Source: DATAAP01 sp041690495
GTDB lineage: Bacteria > Pseudomonadota > Alphaproteobacteria > CACIAM-22H2
Assembly (NCBI GenBank): GCA_041690495.1
Contig: JAWLHE010000005.1
Location: 248,001-312,000 of the forward strand
DNA length: 64,000 nucleotides
Direction: 5' to 3'
The notes under the pieces are model-generated. The model was not told the DNA's origin, did no database searches, and was given only the letters and a program-made list of their open reading frames with translations. Every line of letters starts with the position of its first letter. The stretch's first letter is position 1. A program made the translations under genes and the position numbers. Positions 1 to 7,962 of this stretch are shown one piece after another.

Positions 1-31
1 CCGCTGCGGCATTGGCAAAAGAGACATTCAT
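1..31 (-). CDS. fliE: flagellar hook-basal body protein FliE (N-terminal fragment, runs off window)
   Basis: Only the first ten codons are inside the window: the product starts MNVSFANAAA and continues past base 1. An AAGG ribosome-binding site lies just upstream of the ATG at 31. FliE joins the MS ring to the rod and is normally encoded directly after flgC, which is the gene immediately upstream here. The call rests on this flgB-flgC-fliE order and the alanine-rich start; ten residues alone would not identify it. Confidence 0.6.
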   Translation of the reverse strand, partial: MNVSFANAAA

Positions 32-73
32 CGGAATGACCTTGCGTTAATGGATGGGCTTCGCGCAGCGGGT

Positions 74-484
74 CTAACCGCGCAGCAGATCGATGGTGCG
101 CAGAATCATCGTCTTCGACACCTCGATCACATTGAGATTGGCTTCATAGCTGCGCTGGGCCTGACGCATGTCCATAACCTCGATCAGCGCGTTCACGTTC
201 GGAGCGAGAACATAGCCCTCGGCATCGGCGGCCGGATGGTTGGGGTCGAAGCGCTTCTGGAACTCCGACTTGTCGTGCATGACCCGGTCGGCGCGCACCA
301 GATCGGCGCCGGTTGCACGGTCGAGCGCGTTCTTGAAGGTAAGCACCTTGCGGCGATACGGCTCGGCACCCGGCGCATCCGCGACGGAGTCGGCATTGGC
401 AAGGTTCTCGGCGATCGTTCGCATGCGCGCACTCTGCGCCTGCATGCCGGCGGCCGAGATTTTCAGGGTCTTGCTCAGATCCAT
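74..484 (-). CDS. flgC: flagellar proximal rod protein FlgC
   Basis: 136 residues, normal for FlgC, a structural subunit of the proximal rod that crosses the periplasm. The N-terminus carries the rod/hook signature around residues 25-31 (ENLANAD) used for recognition by the flagellar export apparatus. The C-terminus ends in the amphipathic coiled-coil segment typical of the family (VSKTMILRTIDLLRG). It lies 21 bp after flgB and 42 bp before fliE, so the three form one operon. No sign of damage. Confidence 0.96.
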   Translation of the reverse strand: MDLSKTLKISAAGMQAQSARMRTIAENLANADSVADAPGAEPYRRKVLTFKNALDRATGADLVRADRVMHDKSEFQKRFDPNHPAADAEGYVLAPNVNALIEVMDMRQAQRSYEANLNVIEVSKTMILRTIDLLRG

Positions 485-505
485 GACTCTAGTCCTTGCG
501 CGGCG

Positions 506-913
506 TCACGACTGCGGACGCCCGATCACGGCTTTGATCAGGCCGACCTGCTTGCGATAGAGCGTAGTGACGAGCTGGTAGTCCAGCGCGGTATCCGCGA
601 CCTTCATCATCTCCTGCTCGACCGACACCGTATTTCCCGACAGCGTCGCCTCGGCTTTCTTGTCCTCCGTCACGGGCGACCTGGTCGCCGATCCCGCGCT
701 CGCACCGATGTGCCTCGGATCCGTGACGCTCTGCTGCAGCCCCCTGCCGGCGGCATTCGCCAGAGCCGCAAAATCAACCGGCTTGAGGTCGCGCGCGATG
801 TAGCCGGGCGTGTCGGCGTTCGCCACATTCTCCGCGAGAATCTTCTGGCGATCCGTCAGCCATCCCATGCGCTGGGAAATGAGCGAGAAGAGCGGAAGCT
901 TGCTGAAGTCCAT
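506..913 (-). CDS. flgB: flagellar proximal rod protein FlgB
   Basis: About 135 residues. FlgB is the most proximal rod subunit. The N-terminus has the rod signature (ENVANADTPGY near residue 30) and the C-terminal helix ends VGLIKAVIGRPQS. The frame is open upstream to 973, but I choose the ATG at 913 because the product then begins MDFSKLPLF, as FlgB proteins do, and a G-rich ribosome-binding stretch (GGGGGCG) lies directly before it. First gene of flgB-flgC-fliE, divergent from flhX. Confidence 0.93.
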   Translation of the reverse strand: MDFSKLPLFSLISQRMGWLTDRQKILAENVANADTPGYIARDLKPVDFAALANAAGRGLQQSVTDPRHIGASAGSATRSPVTEDKKAEATLSGNTVSVEQEMMKVADTALDYQLVTTLYRKQVGLIKAVIGRPQS

Positions 914-982
914 CGACGCCCCCATCGTTCCGATCGAACGAACCGGGTTGGGTATTCCATCGGCGAATCTCATTGAGTCTCG

Positions 983-997
983 TTAAAATTACGTAAA
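983..997 (-). promoter_or_regulatory. CtrA-like box upstream of flgB (one mismatch)
   Basis: On the plus strand the bases are TTAA-AATTACG-TAAA; on the minus strand they read TTTA-N7-TTAAC. The CtrA consensus known from Caulobacter is TTAA-N7-TTAA(C). The site is about 70 bp upstream of the chosen flgB start. CtrA itself is encoded at 43454. Binding is inferred. Confidence 0.4.
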
Positions 998-1119
998 ACT
1001 TGCGCGATCGTTGCCGTGCCGGTGTTTCGCGCGAGGCGCGCATGCCCGCGCCGCTGCCGGCCACGTGTGCTGGCTTCGGATGGACACAATCCTCGGGCGA
1101 ACTCCGGTTCGGGCGGCCT

Positions 1120-1134
1120 TTAATTCAAATTTAA
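1120..1134 (+). promoter_or_regulatory. perfect CtrA box upstream of flhX-fliO-fliP
   Basis: TTAA-TTCAAAT-TTAA, an exact match to the CtrA consensus TTAA-N7-TTAA, with CATAAT at 1136-1141 and GATTGT at 1146-1151 as possible -10 hexamers. It lies 93 bp upstream of the flhX GTG. The box is the most A+T-rich stretch of the intergenic region. Confidence 0.6.
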
Positions 1135-1226
1135 GCATAATCTTCGATTGTCGATCGCACGGATGCGCCTCCGGGGCGGCGCCCCGGGCAAGAAAACCGG
1201 ACCCTACGCAGCCTGGAACGACCATC

Positions 1227-1544
1227 GTGGCTCTGCGCCCACCTCCCTCTCCTGACCGCGACGATGCCAAGGACGCGCGACCGGTAGCGGTCGCGCTGCG
1301 CTACGACGGCGGGCAGGACGACGCCCCGCGTGTAACCGCGAAAGGCGAAGGACAGATCGCAGAACAGATCATCGCGCTCGCCAGGGAGCATGGCATCGAG
1401 GTCAAGCAGGACGCCGATCTCGCCGGCCTGCTGGCCGCAGTGCCGCTGGATGCGCCAATTCCGATCGAGGCCTATGTCGCAGTCGCCGAAATTCTCTCCT
1501 ATATCTACCGCAGCCGCGGACGCGGCGCTCCGAATGGCGCCTGA
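1227..1544 (+). CDS. FlhB C-terminal domain homologue (FlhX/FhlB type)
   Basis: 105 residues matching only the cytoplasmic C-terminal domain of FlhB, the export-gate protein that switches substrate specificity. Seen: a VAVALRYD stretch, then the alternating helix/strand region with AREHGIEV and ending in VAEILSYIYR. The NPTH autocleavage motif and the membrane domain of FlhB are absent, as in the family of free-standing FlhB-C homologues. I start at GTG 1227, preceded by GGAACG; upstream sequence in frame is low-quality Arg/Ala-rich translation. First gene of flhX-orf-fliO-fliP. Confidence 0.85.
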   Translation: MALRPPPSPDRDDAKDARPVAVALRYDGGQDDAPRVTAKGEGQIAEQIIALAREHGIEVKQDADLAGLLAAVPLDAPIPIEAYVAVAEILSYIYRSRGRGAPNGA

Positions 1545-1812
1545 AATGCAGCCAAGCCGATTGCGCCAGGAGATCGCCGAAGTGTTCGGCGAGATCGTCG
1601 CCGCGCAGCGGATGGTGCGCGCGGGGCGCACGATCGAACTCGAGGACCTGGACAAGCGAATCGCGGTCCTGTGCGAAGCGGTAACGCAGCTTCCGGCCGA
1701 AGAGGGCCGCGACCTGATGCCCCTGCTCGAGGACCTCCATGCCTCGCTCGATCAGCTCGCCTCGGCGCTCAGGATGGCCGAGCGGACGGATGAAGGATCC
1801 GCTCGGCCATGA
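1534..1812 (+). CDS. small helical hypothetical protein in the fliO-fliP operon
   Basis: About 92 residues, strongly helical and charged, with no membrane segment, cysteine or recognisable catalytic motif. It overlaps the end of flhX by 11 bp and its stop overlaps the fliO start (ATGA at 1809-1812), so it is translationally coupled and almost certainly functions in flagellar assembly. An alternative ATG at 1546, just after the flhX stop, would shorten it by four residues. Charged helical proteins of this size in such operons are often export chaperones, but nothing in the sequence proves that. Confidence 0.7.
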   Translation: MAPEMQPSRLRQEIAEVFGEIVAAQRMVRAGRTIELEDLDKRIAVLCEAVTQLPAEEGRDLMPLLEDLHASLDQLASALRMAERTDEGSARP

Positions 1813-2120
1813 TCGATGCCGGTCTCATGCTCCGCTTCGCGCTGGCACTGGCGCTCGTCCTCGCCCTGATTGCCGTGACCGGGTGGCTCGGCCGGCGCTA
1901 CATGGGCGCGGGCCGGCTGTCGTCACTCAGGGGCAAGCGGCGCCTGAGCGTCGTCGAGGCGCTGGCGATCGACGGCCGCACACGCCTTCTGCTCGTCCGC
2001 CGCGATGCGACCGAGCATCTGATCATGCTGGGCGCCACCGGCGCCGTCGTGGTCGAACGCGCGATCACGTCCCGGGACGAATTCTCCCGTGCGGTCGATG
2101 CCGCCGCGGAGCAGGGCTGA
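1809..2120 (+). CDS. fliO: flagellar biosynthesis protein FliO
   Basis: 103 residues with a single membrane helix near residues 5-25 and a short cytoplasmic domain containing LSVVEALAIDGRTRLLLVRRDATEHLI in shortened form, the usual FliO fold. FliO helps stabilise the FliP ring during export-gate assembly. It starts inside the stop of the preceding gene and ends 4 bp before fliP. Confidence 0.9.
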   Translation: MIDAGLMLRFALALALVLALIAVTGWLGRRYMGAGRLSSLRGKRRLSVVEALAIDGRTRLLLVRRDATEHLIMLGATGAVVVERAITSRDEFSRAVDAAAEQG

Positions 2121-2124
2121 AACC

Positions 2125-2880
2125 ATGACGTACCGCATGCTTGCGCGCCTCGCCGGATTCGGCGCAATCGCAGCAACTCTCCTGTGCCTCCCGGCGGTGC
2201 CGGCGGAAGCGCAAAGCTTCACCCTCGATCTGGGCGAAGGCGGCACCAATACCGGCCGCATCATCCAGCTCATGGCGCTGATCACGGTGCTCAGCCTCGC
2301 GCCGTCGATCCTGGTGATGGTGACGTCTTTCACGCGAATCGTCGTGGTGCTGTCGTTCCTGCGCAGCGCAATTGGCCTTCAGCAGACGCCGCCGAACGCG
2401 GTCCTGATCAGCCTGGCACTGTTTCTGACGGCGTTCATCATGGCCCCGACCGCCGAGACCGCATATCGCGAAGGAATTGCGCCTCTGATCGAGAACCGGA
2501 TGACCGAAGCCGAAGCGCTCGAGCAGACCATGAAGCCGCTGCACGCCTTCATGCTCAACCATACCCGTGACCAGGATCTCAAGCTATTCGTGGACATGGC
2601 GAAGCTGCCGGAGATCGAATCGCGCGAGCAGGCGCCGCTGCGTGCGCTCGTGCCGGCCTTCATGATAAGCGAGCTGCGGCGCGCCTTCGAGATCGGCTTT
2701 CTCCTCTTCATCCCCTTCCTGATCATCGACATGGTGGTCGCGTCGATCCTGATGTCGATGGGCATGATGATGCTGCCCCCGGTCGTCATCTCCCTGCCGT
2801 TCAAGCTGATTTTCTTCGTGCTGGTCGACGGCTGGTATCTCGTCGCAGGCTCGCTCATCCAGAGCTTCGGGCTCGGCTGA
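2125..2880 (+). CDS. fliP: flagellar export gate protein FliP
   Basis: About 251 residues. FliP forms the core pentamer of the flagellar type III export gate. Seen: a cleavable signal peptide (to about residue 25, ending AEA), membrane segments around residues 45-65 and 85-105, and the diagnostic C-terminal region with FLLFIPFLIIDMVVASIL followed by MGMMMLPPVVISLPFKL. The ATG at 2125 is chosen because it gives a normal signal peptide right after fliO; the frame stays open upstream. fliQ, fliR and flhB do not follow, so they must lie elsewhere. Confidence 0.97.
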   Translation: MTYRMLARLAGFGAIAATLLCLPAVPAEAQSFTLDLGEGGTNTGRIIQLMALITVLSLAPSILVMVTSFTRIVVVLSFLRSAIGLQQTPPNAVLISLALFLTAFIMAPTAETAYREGIAPLIENRMTEAEALEQTMKPLHAFMLNHTRDQDLKLFVDMAKLPEIESREQAPLRALVPAFMISELRRAFEIGFLLFIPFLIIDMVVASILMSMGMMMLPPVVISLPFKLIFFVLVDGWYLVAGSLIQSFGLG

Positions 2881-2894
2881 CCTTCCGGTCAGCC
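2875..2894 (+). terminator. hairpin at the end of fliP
   Basis: Perfect 8-bp stem GGCTGACC / GGTCAGCC with a TTCC loop, overlapping the fliP stop codon. No T-run follows, so it is a terminator-like or mRNA-stabilising hairpin between convergent operons. The rest of 2895-3069 shows no gene. Confidence 0.45.
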
Positions 2895-3069
2895 CCTCGC
2901 CTTCAGCGCCAGCCGAACACCGGACGGCCGCGGCGGCACTGGCCGGGACTTGGGGCGATCGCCGCAGAGACAATTGCCGGCCCGCTGCTAGGCTTCGTAT
3001 CCGGCAGAGGCACCGCGCATACCGTCCGGTCGCGCTTGCGCGCGGCCCGGGGGACCCTACGCTGCAACT

Positions 3070-6057
3070 TCAGCTGCCGGTCCTGGGGGCGGCTGCCAGC
3101 ACGCGCTGGCGATAGCCGGCGAGAAATGACTGGAACGGGGCCGCGGCGGCGGTCCGGGCGGCGATCTCGCTCACGTCGCCGACCCGGGCGTCGGCCTCGC
3201 TGACGATAACCCGATAGATATCCTTGTACGGGCCCCGTCGCAGGGTCGCGCCGAGCTGCTCGTCGAGCCGCTTCAGAGCGTCGCGGTCGCCTGACAGAGA
3301 GCGGGCAACGGCGAGATGAATGGCCTGGCGCGCCTTCTCATCGGAAAGCGCGGCATCGGCGGTCGGCGCACCGACCAGCCGCTGAAGCGCATCGGCGGCC
3401 GCGGACCAGTTGCGCGCCCGCCAGTTGATATCCGCGCGCAGGGTGTCGGCATCGGACGAGTCGTCACCCGCCAGACGTTCGATCGCAGCCGTGGTGTGGC
3501 CGAGGTCGGCGAGCGCACGCGCCTCGAGCCGACGCCGCTCAAGCGTCAGCCCGGCCGGCGCTTCCGGAATTTCGCTGGCCTTGAGCGCTTCGAGCGCTGC
3601 CTGCGGCCTGCCGTCGAGCAGGCGCACCAGCGCGAGCTTCGCGCCTGTCCTCGCCCTTTCCTCGCCCGCCAACGTGCTCTTTACCTGCCTGTCGAGGATC
3701 TCGGCCGCGCGATCGAGCAAATCGACTGCGATCAGGCGATCGGCCAGGTTCCGCTTCAGCGCGTCGCCTCGTTCGCCTTGCGGAATCAGATCCTCGAACT
3801 CGTCGAACAGCGCGATCGCGGCGACCGGCGTGATTTTGGTGGCCGCACCCGAAAAAAGCGCTGCAAACGCATCCATCATCTCGCCGGTGATGCGTGCCGC
3901 GTCACGGTGCTTGGGAAACAGGGCCAAAGCCTTGCGCAGCGAATTCAGCCCGTTGCGATGCTCCTGAATCGCAATCTGGAACCGGCCCAGCCGGGCCAGC
4001 GTACGGAATTCGAGTGCATCGCCGCGCCATGAGAAGCGCAGTCGGTCGAGAACCGGCACGGCCTCCGCCGGCGACATCTTGCCGTCCTCCACCAGAAGAT
4101 CGATCCGGTCGAGCATTGCAGCGGTGCGGCCGGGTGTCGGCGGCGTGTTCTCGAGCTCGGCCCAGATGGCGAGCGCCCCGTCGCGGTTGTCGCGCGCCAG
4201 CTGCACCCGGCCGCTGAGATAAAGCGCCTGGGCGCGCTCGGATGACGACGGCTCGCCGGCAAGGACGGCGTTGATATGCATCTCCGCCCCGTCGACATCG
4301 TCGGTAAGCAGGCGGGATTCGGCGTGCCAGAGATTCAGCCGGTTCGCAAAGGGTGCTGGATAGTCGTGATACAAATCGGCACTGCGACCCATCTCGGCGC
4401 GCGCCTTGAGCGCATCGCCCTCCGCCATCGCCAGAGCGCCGCGCCAGAGCGCCGCCTCCGGCTGGGAATCCAGGCTCTCGTGCTCGAGATGGCGACGGGC
4501 CGCTTCGAGATTGCCGGCCATCAGCGCCGCCACGCCGCGCATGGCGCGAAGCTGCGCGGCTGCGACCAGCTCGGGTTCCTCCGACTCGATCAGCCGCATA
4601 AGGCCGAGGACGTCCTCCATATGGCCGTAAGCGAACAAGAAGCGGGCCAGATCCAGGCGTGCCGCATTGCGCCTGTCGGCGGCCGCGTCGGCCACGGCCT
4701 GGTGCAAGGCCTGGCGGTTCTGGTTGAATCCGCCAATGCCGTCGCGGCGCCAGCCTGCCAGATCGAACAGCGCCCCGGTCCGCATCCTGCGATACGCGCG
4801 CACGGCGGGGCCGGTCCCCGGATCGGAGAGGAAGAGTCCCGAACCGGCGGAGATCTCGACCGAATTCCCGAGCGGACGAACAGAGAGACCGTCCGCCCGG
4901 CGCTGAATCGCGGTGCCCTGGCTCGTGGCAAGCACGCGCAGCTGCGGATACAGATGCTCGTCCTCGATAGCGCTGCCCGCGGACGCCGTTGGAGCGATCA
5001 CCAGTTCGTCGCCCATCTCCGGATCGCGTACGGTAAGGATCGTACGCGCACCCGGCATTTCGAGCACCAGCCGCGAGGACTTCGGATCTTCGGCATTGCG
5101 CACCGAAACGAGGATCGGTGCATCAGGCGCGCGCGGTGGCCGGCCGACGTCGATTACCCAGGCATCGCCTTCGCGCCGTGCGACACTGCCTGTACCGGCG
5201 GCCGGCGACAGGCGCAGAACCGTGCCGTCTCCCGCAGCCTCGACGCTCTCCACTGCGCCAAGATCGGCGATTTTGTCCTTGAGTGCCGTCGTGTCGAGCC
5301 TGGCGCGTCGGTCGAAGGCGATCCACAGATGCGCGCCGCGGCCAAACACCGCGGCGCCCACCGGCTCCTTCCAAACGAATTTGAGGCCGTACCCGCCCGG
5401 CGTACGAACCGGCTCGACCGGAACGTCGACGATACGATCGGCTGTAGCCGTGGGCGCGGCGACGAGGGCGCCCTGCGACGGCAGGGCGATAGCCAGTGAG
5501 GCCGACTGCGATGGCGCCTTCGCGACGTCGGATCTGGCGCGCAACGGGATTGGCTTGCCGACCACGCGTGCCGCGGCCGCCGCACGCGGCCCGGACGCCT
5601 CGCTCGCGGCTATGGACTGTTCCGCCTTGGCTGCCTGCGGCTCGGCCGGCTTCGGCGCAGTCCGAGACTCGGGCGGCGATGTCTGCGGCGAACGTGTGAA
5701 ATCGAAGACGACCTTGGTGCCGGCCCGGAAATGCCGCAGCTGGGTGCGCGCCGGAACCGTCAGGCGAAGAACAAGGCGCTGGCCGCTGCTGTCGATTTCG
5801 GCATGCGAGGCGAGCTTGTCCAGGCCATTGCTCAACGCAGCCCGGTCAATCGCAGCGGGCCGGTCGAAGGTGATCACGGCGCTTTGGCCGTTCTGGTCCA
5901 GACGATATTCGACGGGCTCGCGCCAATCGAAGACCATCCGGTCGAAGGTGGGGTGCTTGCCGAAGCGGACGGGCAGCTCGGCGGATGTGGCCGCGAGCGG
6001 CAATGCCGCTGCCAGCGCCACCCACCCTGCGAAAGTTGCGCGAGATACCCACTTCAT
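3070..6057 (-). CDS. large secreted TPR protein of the flagellar/chemotaxis cluster
   Basis: 995 residues. A signal peptide covers about residues 1-26 (ends ATSAEL). Two beta-rich segments with repeated F-D-R and V-I-T-F patterns follow, separated by a Pro/Ala-rich linker (about 120-190). From about residue 440 to the end the protein is alpha-helical, with degenerate TPR-like helix pairs. It is therefore probably periplasmic, a scaffold or partner protein, with no catalytic motif. It lies 54 bp downstream of cheZ on the same strand. I do not recognise a named family; the function is unknown, but the position points to motility. Confidence 0.85.
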   Translation of the reverse strand: MKWVSRATFAGWVALAAALPLAATSAELPVRFGKHPTFDRMVFDWREPVEYRLDQNGQSAVITFDRPAAIDRAALSNGLDKLASHAEIDSSGQRLVLRLTVPARTQLRHFRAGTKVVFDFTRSPQTSPPESRTAPKPAEPQAAKAEQSIAASEASGPRAAAAARVVGKPIPLRARSDVAKAPSQSASLAIALPSQGALVAAPTATADRIVDVPVEPVRTPGGYGLKFVWKEPVGAAVFGRGAHLWIAFDRRARLDTTALKDKIADLGAVESVEAAGDGTVLRLSPAAGTGSVARREGDAWVIDVGRPPRAPDAPILVSVRNAEDPKSSRLVLEMPGARTILTVRDPEMGDELVIAPTASAGSAIEDEHLYPQLRVLATSQGTAIQRRADGLSVRPLGNSVEISAGSGLFLSDPGTGPAVRAYRRMRTGALFDLAGWRRDGIGGFNQNRQALHQAVADAAADRRNAARLDLARFLFAYGHMEDVLGLMRLIESEEPELVAAAQLRAMRGVAALMAGNLEAARRHLEHESLDSQPEAALWRGALAMAEGDALKARAEMGRSADLYHDYPAPFANRLNLWHAESRLLTDDVDGAEMHINAVLAGEPSSSERAQALYLSGRVQLARDNRDGALAIWAELENTPPTPGRTAAMLDRIDLLVEDGKMSPAEAVPVLDRLRFSWRGDALEFRTLARLGRFQIAIQEHRNGLNSLRKALALFPKHRDAARITGEMMDAFAALFSGAATKITPVAAIALFDEFEDLIPQGERGDALKRNLADRLIAVDLLDRAAEILDRQVKSTLAGEERARTGAKLALVRLLDGRPQAALEALKASEIPEAPAGLTLERRRLEARALADLGHTTAAIERLAGDDSSDADTLRADINWRARNWSAAADALQRLVGAPTADAALSDEKARQAIHLAVARSLSGDRDALKRLDEQLGATLRRGPYKDIYRVIVSEADARVGDVSEIAARTAAAAPFQSFLAGYRQRVLAAAPRTGS

Positions 6058-6111
6058 ATGCCGACCCGCCTTCTGAGGGTCACCGGAAGGGCAATGATTC
6101 CCCTCCGGACT

Positions 6112-6759
6112 TCAATCGGAACCGAACAGTGCGTCGATGTCCGCCTGCGTGTTGCCGGCGCCCGGCAATTGCGGGCCGTTGAGCAAGGCCTTGTCGCCGT
6201 CCAGCGGCTCGTTCGCCGCATCCGCCGCGGAGATATCCGCCGCACCGGCATCATCGCCGAATGCCTGCACGAGTCCCGCCACCTTGGCCTCGATCTCCTT
6301 CAGCGTTCGAACGACCTTGCCGATGCGCTGGCCGGTGATGTCCTGGAAGTTGCAGGCTTCGTAGATGTTGGTGATCGCGCTGGCAATCTGGTCCTTCGCT
6401 TCACCCGACAGCGTTCCCGTCGCGCCCTCGATCTTCTCGACAGAATCGAGGATGATATGCGTCGCCTGCTCGGTCGAGCCGACGATCGCATCGAGCTCGT
6501 CCGTTGCCGACGGCAGGTGCTTGTCCTGGATCTCATGGGGACGCAGTGCCGCGATCTCAGCCTTCGCGTGACGAATGAGGCGAGACAGGCCTTCGAGCTC
6601 CTGATAGAGGCTGAACTCGGCCGCCGTCATGCCGCCGCGCAGGGTCGCCACCACGCTCTGCACGACCTGCTCGATCTCTGCCCGGTCGACAGGTCGGATC
6701 TCGATCGGCGGCTCGGCCGCCAATGTGCGCTTGGTCGGCATGTGGCTGCCGGTCCGCAT
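6112..6759 (-). CDS. cheZ: CheZ-type phosphatase of CheY
   Basis: 215 residues, helical throughout. The diagnostic segment is in the C-terminal half: EACNFQDITGQRIGKVV, containing the Asp and Gln of the CheZ active site that dephosphorylate CheY-P. The extreme C-terminus (IDALFGSD) resembles the CheY-tethering tail. The start at 6759 has a strong AGGAG site at 6766-6770. cheY lies 10 bp upstream, so phosphatase and substrate are made together. Confidence 0.93.
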   Translation of the reverse strand: MRTGSHMPTKRTLAAEPPIEIRPVDRAEIEQVVQSVVATLRGGMTAAEFSLYQELEGLSRLIRHAKAEIAALRPHEIQDKHLPSATDELDAIVGSTEQATHIILDSVEKIEGATGTLSGEAKDQIASAITNIYEACNFQDITGQRIGKVVRTLKEIEAKVAGLVQAFGDDAGAADISAADAANEPLDGDKALLNGPQLPGAGNTQADIDALFGSD

Positions 6760-6769
6760 CCGCCTCTCC

Positions 6770-7156
6770 TCAGAAATCGCCGATGACGCTGGAAATCTTC
6801 TGCTTGAGGGTCGCGGCGTTGAACGGCTTGACGATGTAGTTGTTGACGCCGGCTTCCTTGGCGGCGACGACGTTCTCCGTCTTGCTCTCCGCGGTCACCA
6901 TGATGAACGGCGTGCTCTTGAGCTTCATGTCCGCGCGCACTTCCTTCAGGAGCTGGAGCCCCGTCATCGGCTCCATGTTCCAGTCCGAGATCACCAGGCC
7001 GAAATTCTTCTCTCGCAACTTCTGCAGCGCCGTGCTTCCGTCGGTGGCCTCCTCGACATTGTTGAAGCCGAGCTGGTTCAGGAGGTTGCGAACGATCCGC
7101 AGCATCGTCTTGTAGTCGTCGACGATCAGGATCGGCATGGACATCTCGACGGCCAT
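6770..7156 (-). CDS. cheY: chemotaxis response regulator CheY
   Basis: 128 residues, a single receiver domain. Seen: the acidic pair in ILIVDDY, the phospho-acceptor Asp in VISDWNM, the Thr of MVTAES and the Lys of IVKPFN. In its phosphorylated form it binds FliM at the motor switch. An AGGAG site precedes ATG 7156. A perfect CtrA box lies 85-99 bp upstream (7241-7255). A second cheY is at 63473. Confidence 0.95.
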   Translation of the reverse strand: MAVEMSMPILIVDDYKTMLRIVRNLLNQLGFNNVEEATDGSTALQKLREKNFGLVISDWNMEPMTGLQLLKEVRADMKLKSTPFIMVTAESKTENVVAAKEAGVNNYIVKPFNAATLKQKISSVIGDF

Positions 7157-7240
7157 AGCTTTTCTCCTCTAGCGCCGTTTCGGCCGCGGCCTGGCCTGCC
7201 GCACACCGATGAATTTCCGACGGTTATGGCCGGATCGGGC

Positions 7241-7255
7241 TTAAAACCCAGTTAA
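7241..7255 (-). promoter_or_regulatory. perfect CtrA box upstream of cheY-cheZ
   Basis: TTAA-AACCCAG-TTAA on the plus strand, exact to the CtrA consensus. It lies between the motE stop (7277) and cheY (7156), so it most probably serves the cheY-cheZ operon on the minus strand. Binding is inferred from the motif. Confidence 0.6.
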
Positions 7256-7276
7256 TCAAGCGAAAATTCGCTCTGA

Positions 7277-7948
7277 TCACCCGCCCTGCGCGGTCGCCGG
7301 GGGCTCGGGCTGGCGCCGGCGCGCCAGCTCCGCCGTAACCTGCTTGGCCCGCGCCGGATGCATCTGCGCCAGTACCGGCGCGGCGTTGCGTTCCTTCATG
7401 CGATCGAGGATGTCTATCAGGATCGGCAGGTCCATCTGCTCGAAGATCCGCGCCGCCTCGGCCGGCTTCATCGTCTCGAAGATCTTGACGAGGCTCTTCT
7501 TGCGCGCATCCTCCTCCTCGTCGTAGCGGCGGATGAGGCTCTCCATCGCGCTTTGCAGCTGCTTGAGTTCCTGCACCTTGGCCTCGATGCGCTGCTCTGC
7601 GGCGGTCAGCAGCGCCTCGCGTCGATCGAGGTCGGCGCCGCGCCGCTCCAGCATCTCGCGACGGCCCGACAGGGCCTGAAGAACCTGCATCTCCGCTTTG
7701 GTATACTCTGGAATACCGCCGCCATCGTCCGGCTGGTCCGCCGGCGCGGTCCCGGCGGCGCCAGGCGACTTGGACTGTGCCGCCGGTGCGCTGTCCATGG
7801 CCGGCTCCGGCGGTTGCGCCGCAACCGTGCTGGCCGGCTTCTCCGACTGGGCGAAGGCGGTGCCGGCCTGCGCCCAGATATCGAACGCGCGCAGCGACAG
7901 GACCATCGAGACAGCGCCGATTGTCACGGGAAGGAGCCGCATGCGCAT
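7277..7948 (-). CDS. MotE-like periplasmic chaperone
   Basis: 223 residues. An N-terminal signal/anchor (about residues 5-30) is followed by a Pro/Ala-rich stretch, a coiled coil (about 90-160) and a MgtE-N-like domain (about 160-210) containing IFETMKPAEAARIFEQMD and ILDRMKERNAAPVL. This layout is that of MotE, the chaperone described for the periplasmic motor protein MotC in rhizobia. It is the last gene of fliL-fliM-DUF6468-motE. motAB and motC are not in the window, so the client is unknown. Confidence 0.8.
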   Translation of the reverse strand: MRMRLLPVTIGAVSMVLSLRAFDIWAQAGTAFAQSEKPASTVAAQPPEPAMDSAPAAQSKSPGAAGTAPADQPDDGGGIPEYTKAEMQVLQALSGRREMLERRGADLDRREALLTAAEQRIEAKVQELKQLQSAMESLIRRYDEEEDARKKSLVKIFETMKPAEAARIFEQMDLPILIDILDRMKERNAAPVLAQMHPARAKQVTAELARRRQPEPPATAQGG

Positions 7949-7962
7949 CGACCGGTCCCCAA

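Larger units (their letters stand above)
914..1226. promoter_or_regulatory. divergent intergenic region flgB / flhX
   Basis: 313 bp without a gene between the divergent flgB and flhX. It holds two TTAA-based boxes, listed separately: a one-mismatch CtrA-like box at 983-997 nearer flgB and a perfect one at 1120-1134 nearer flhX. A CATAAT hexamer at 1136-1141 could be a -10 element for flhX. I see no convincing sigma-54 promoter and no small gene. Confidence 0.6.

Noticed and set aside
1001..1016. Weak sigma-54-like match on the minus strand upstream of flgB (CGGCAACGATCGCGCA)
   Set aside because: GG and GC spacing is right but the -24 and -12 cores have several mismatches; the CtrA-like box nearby is the better candidate.
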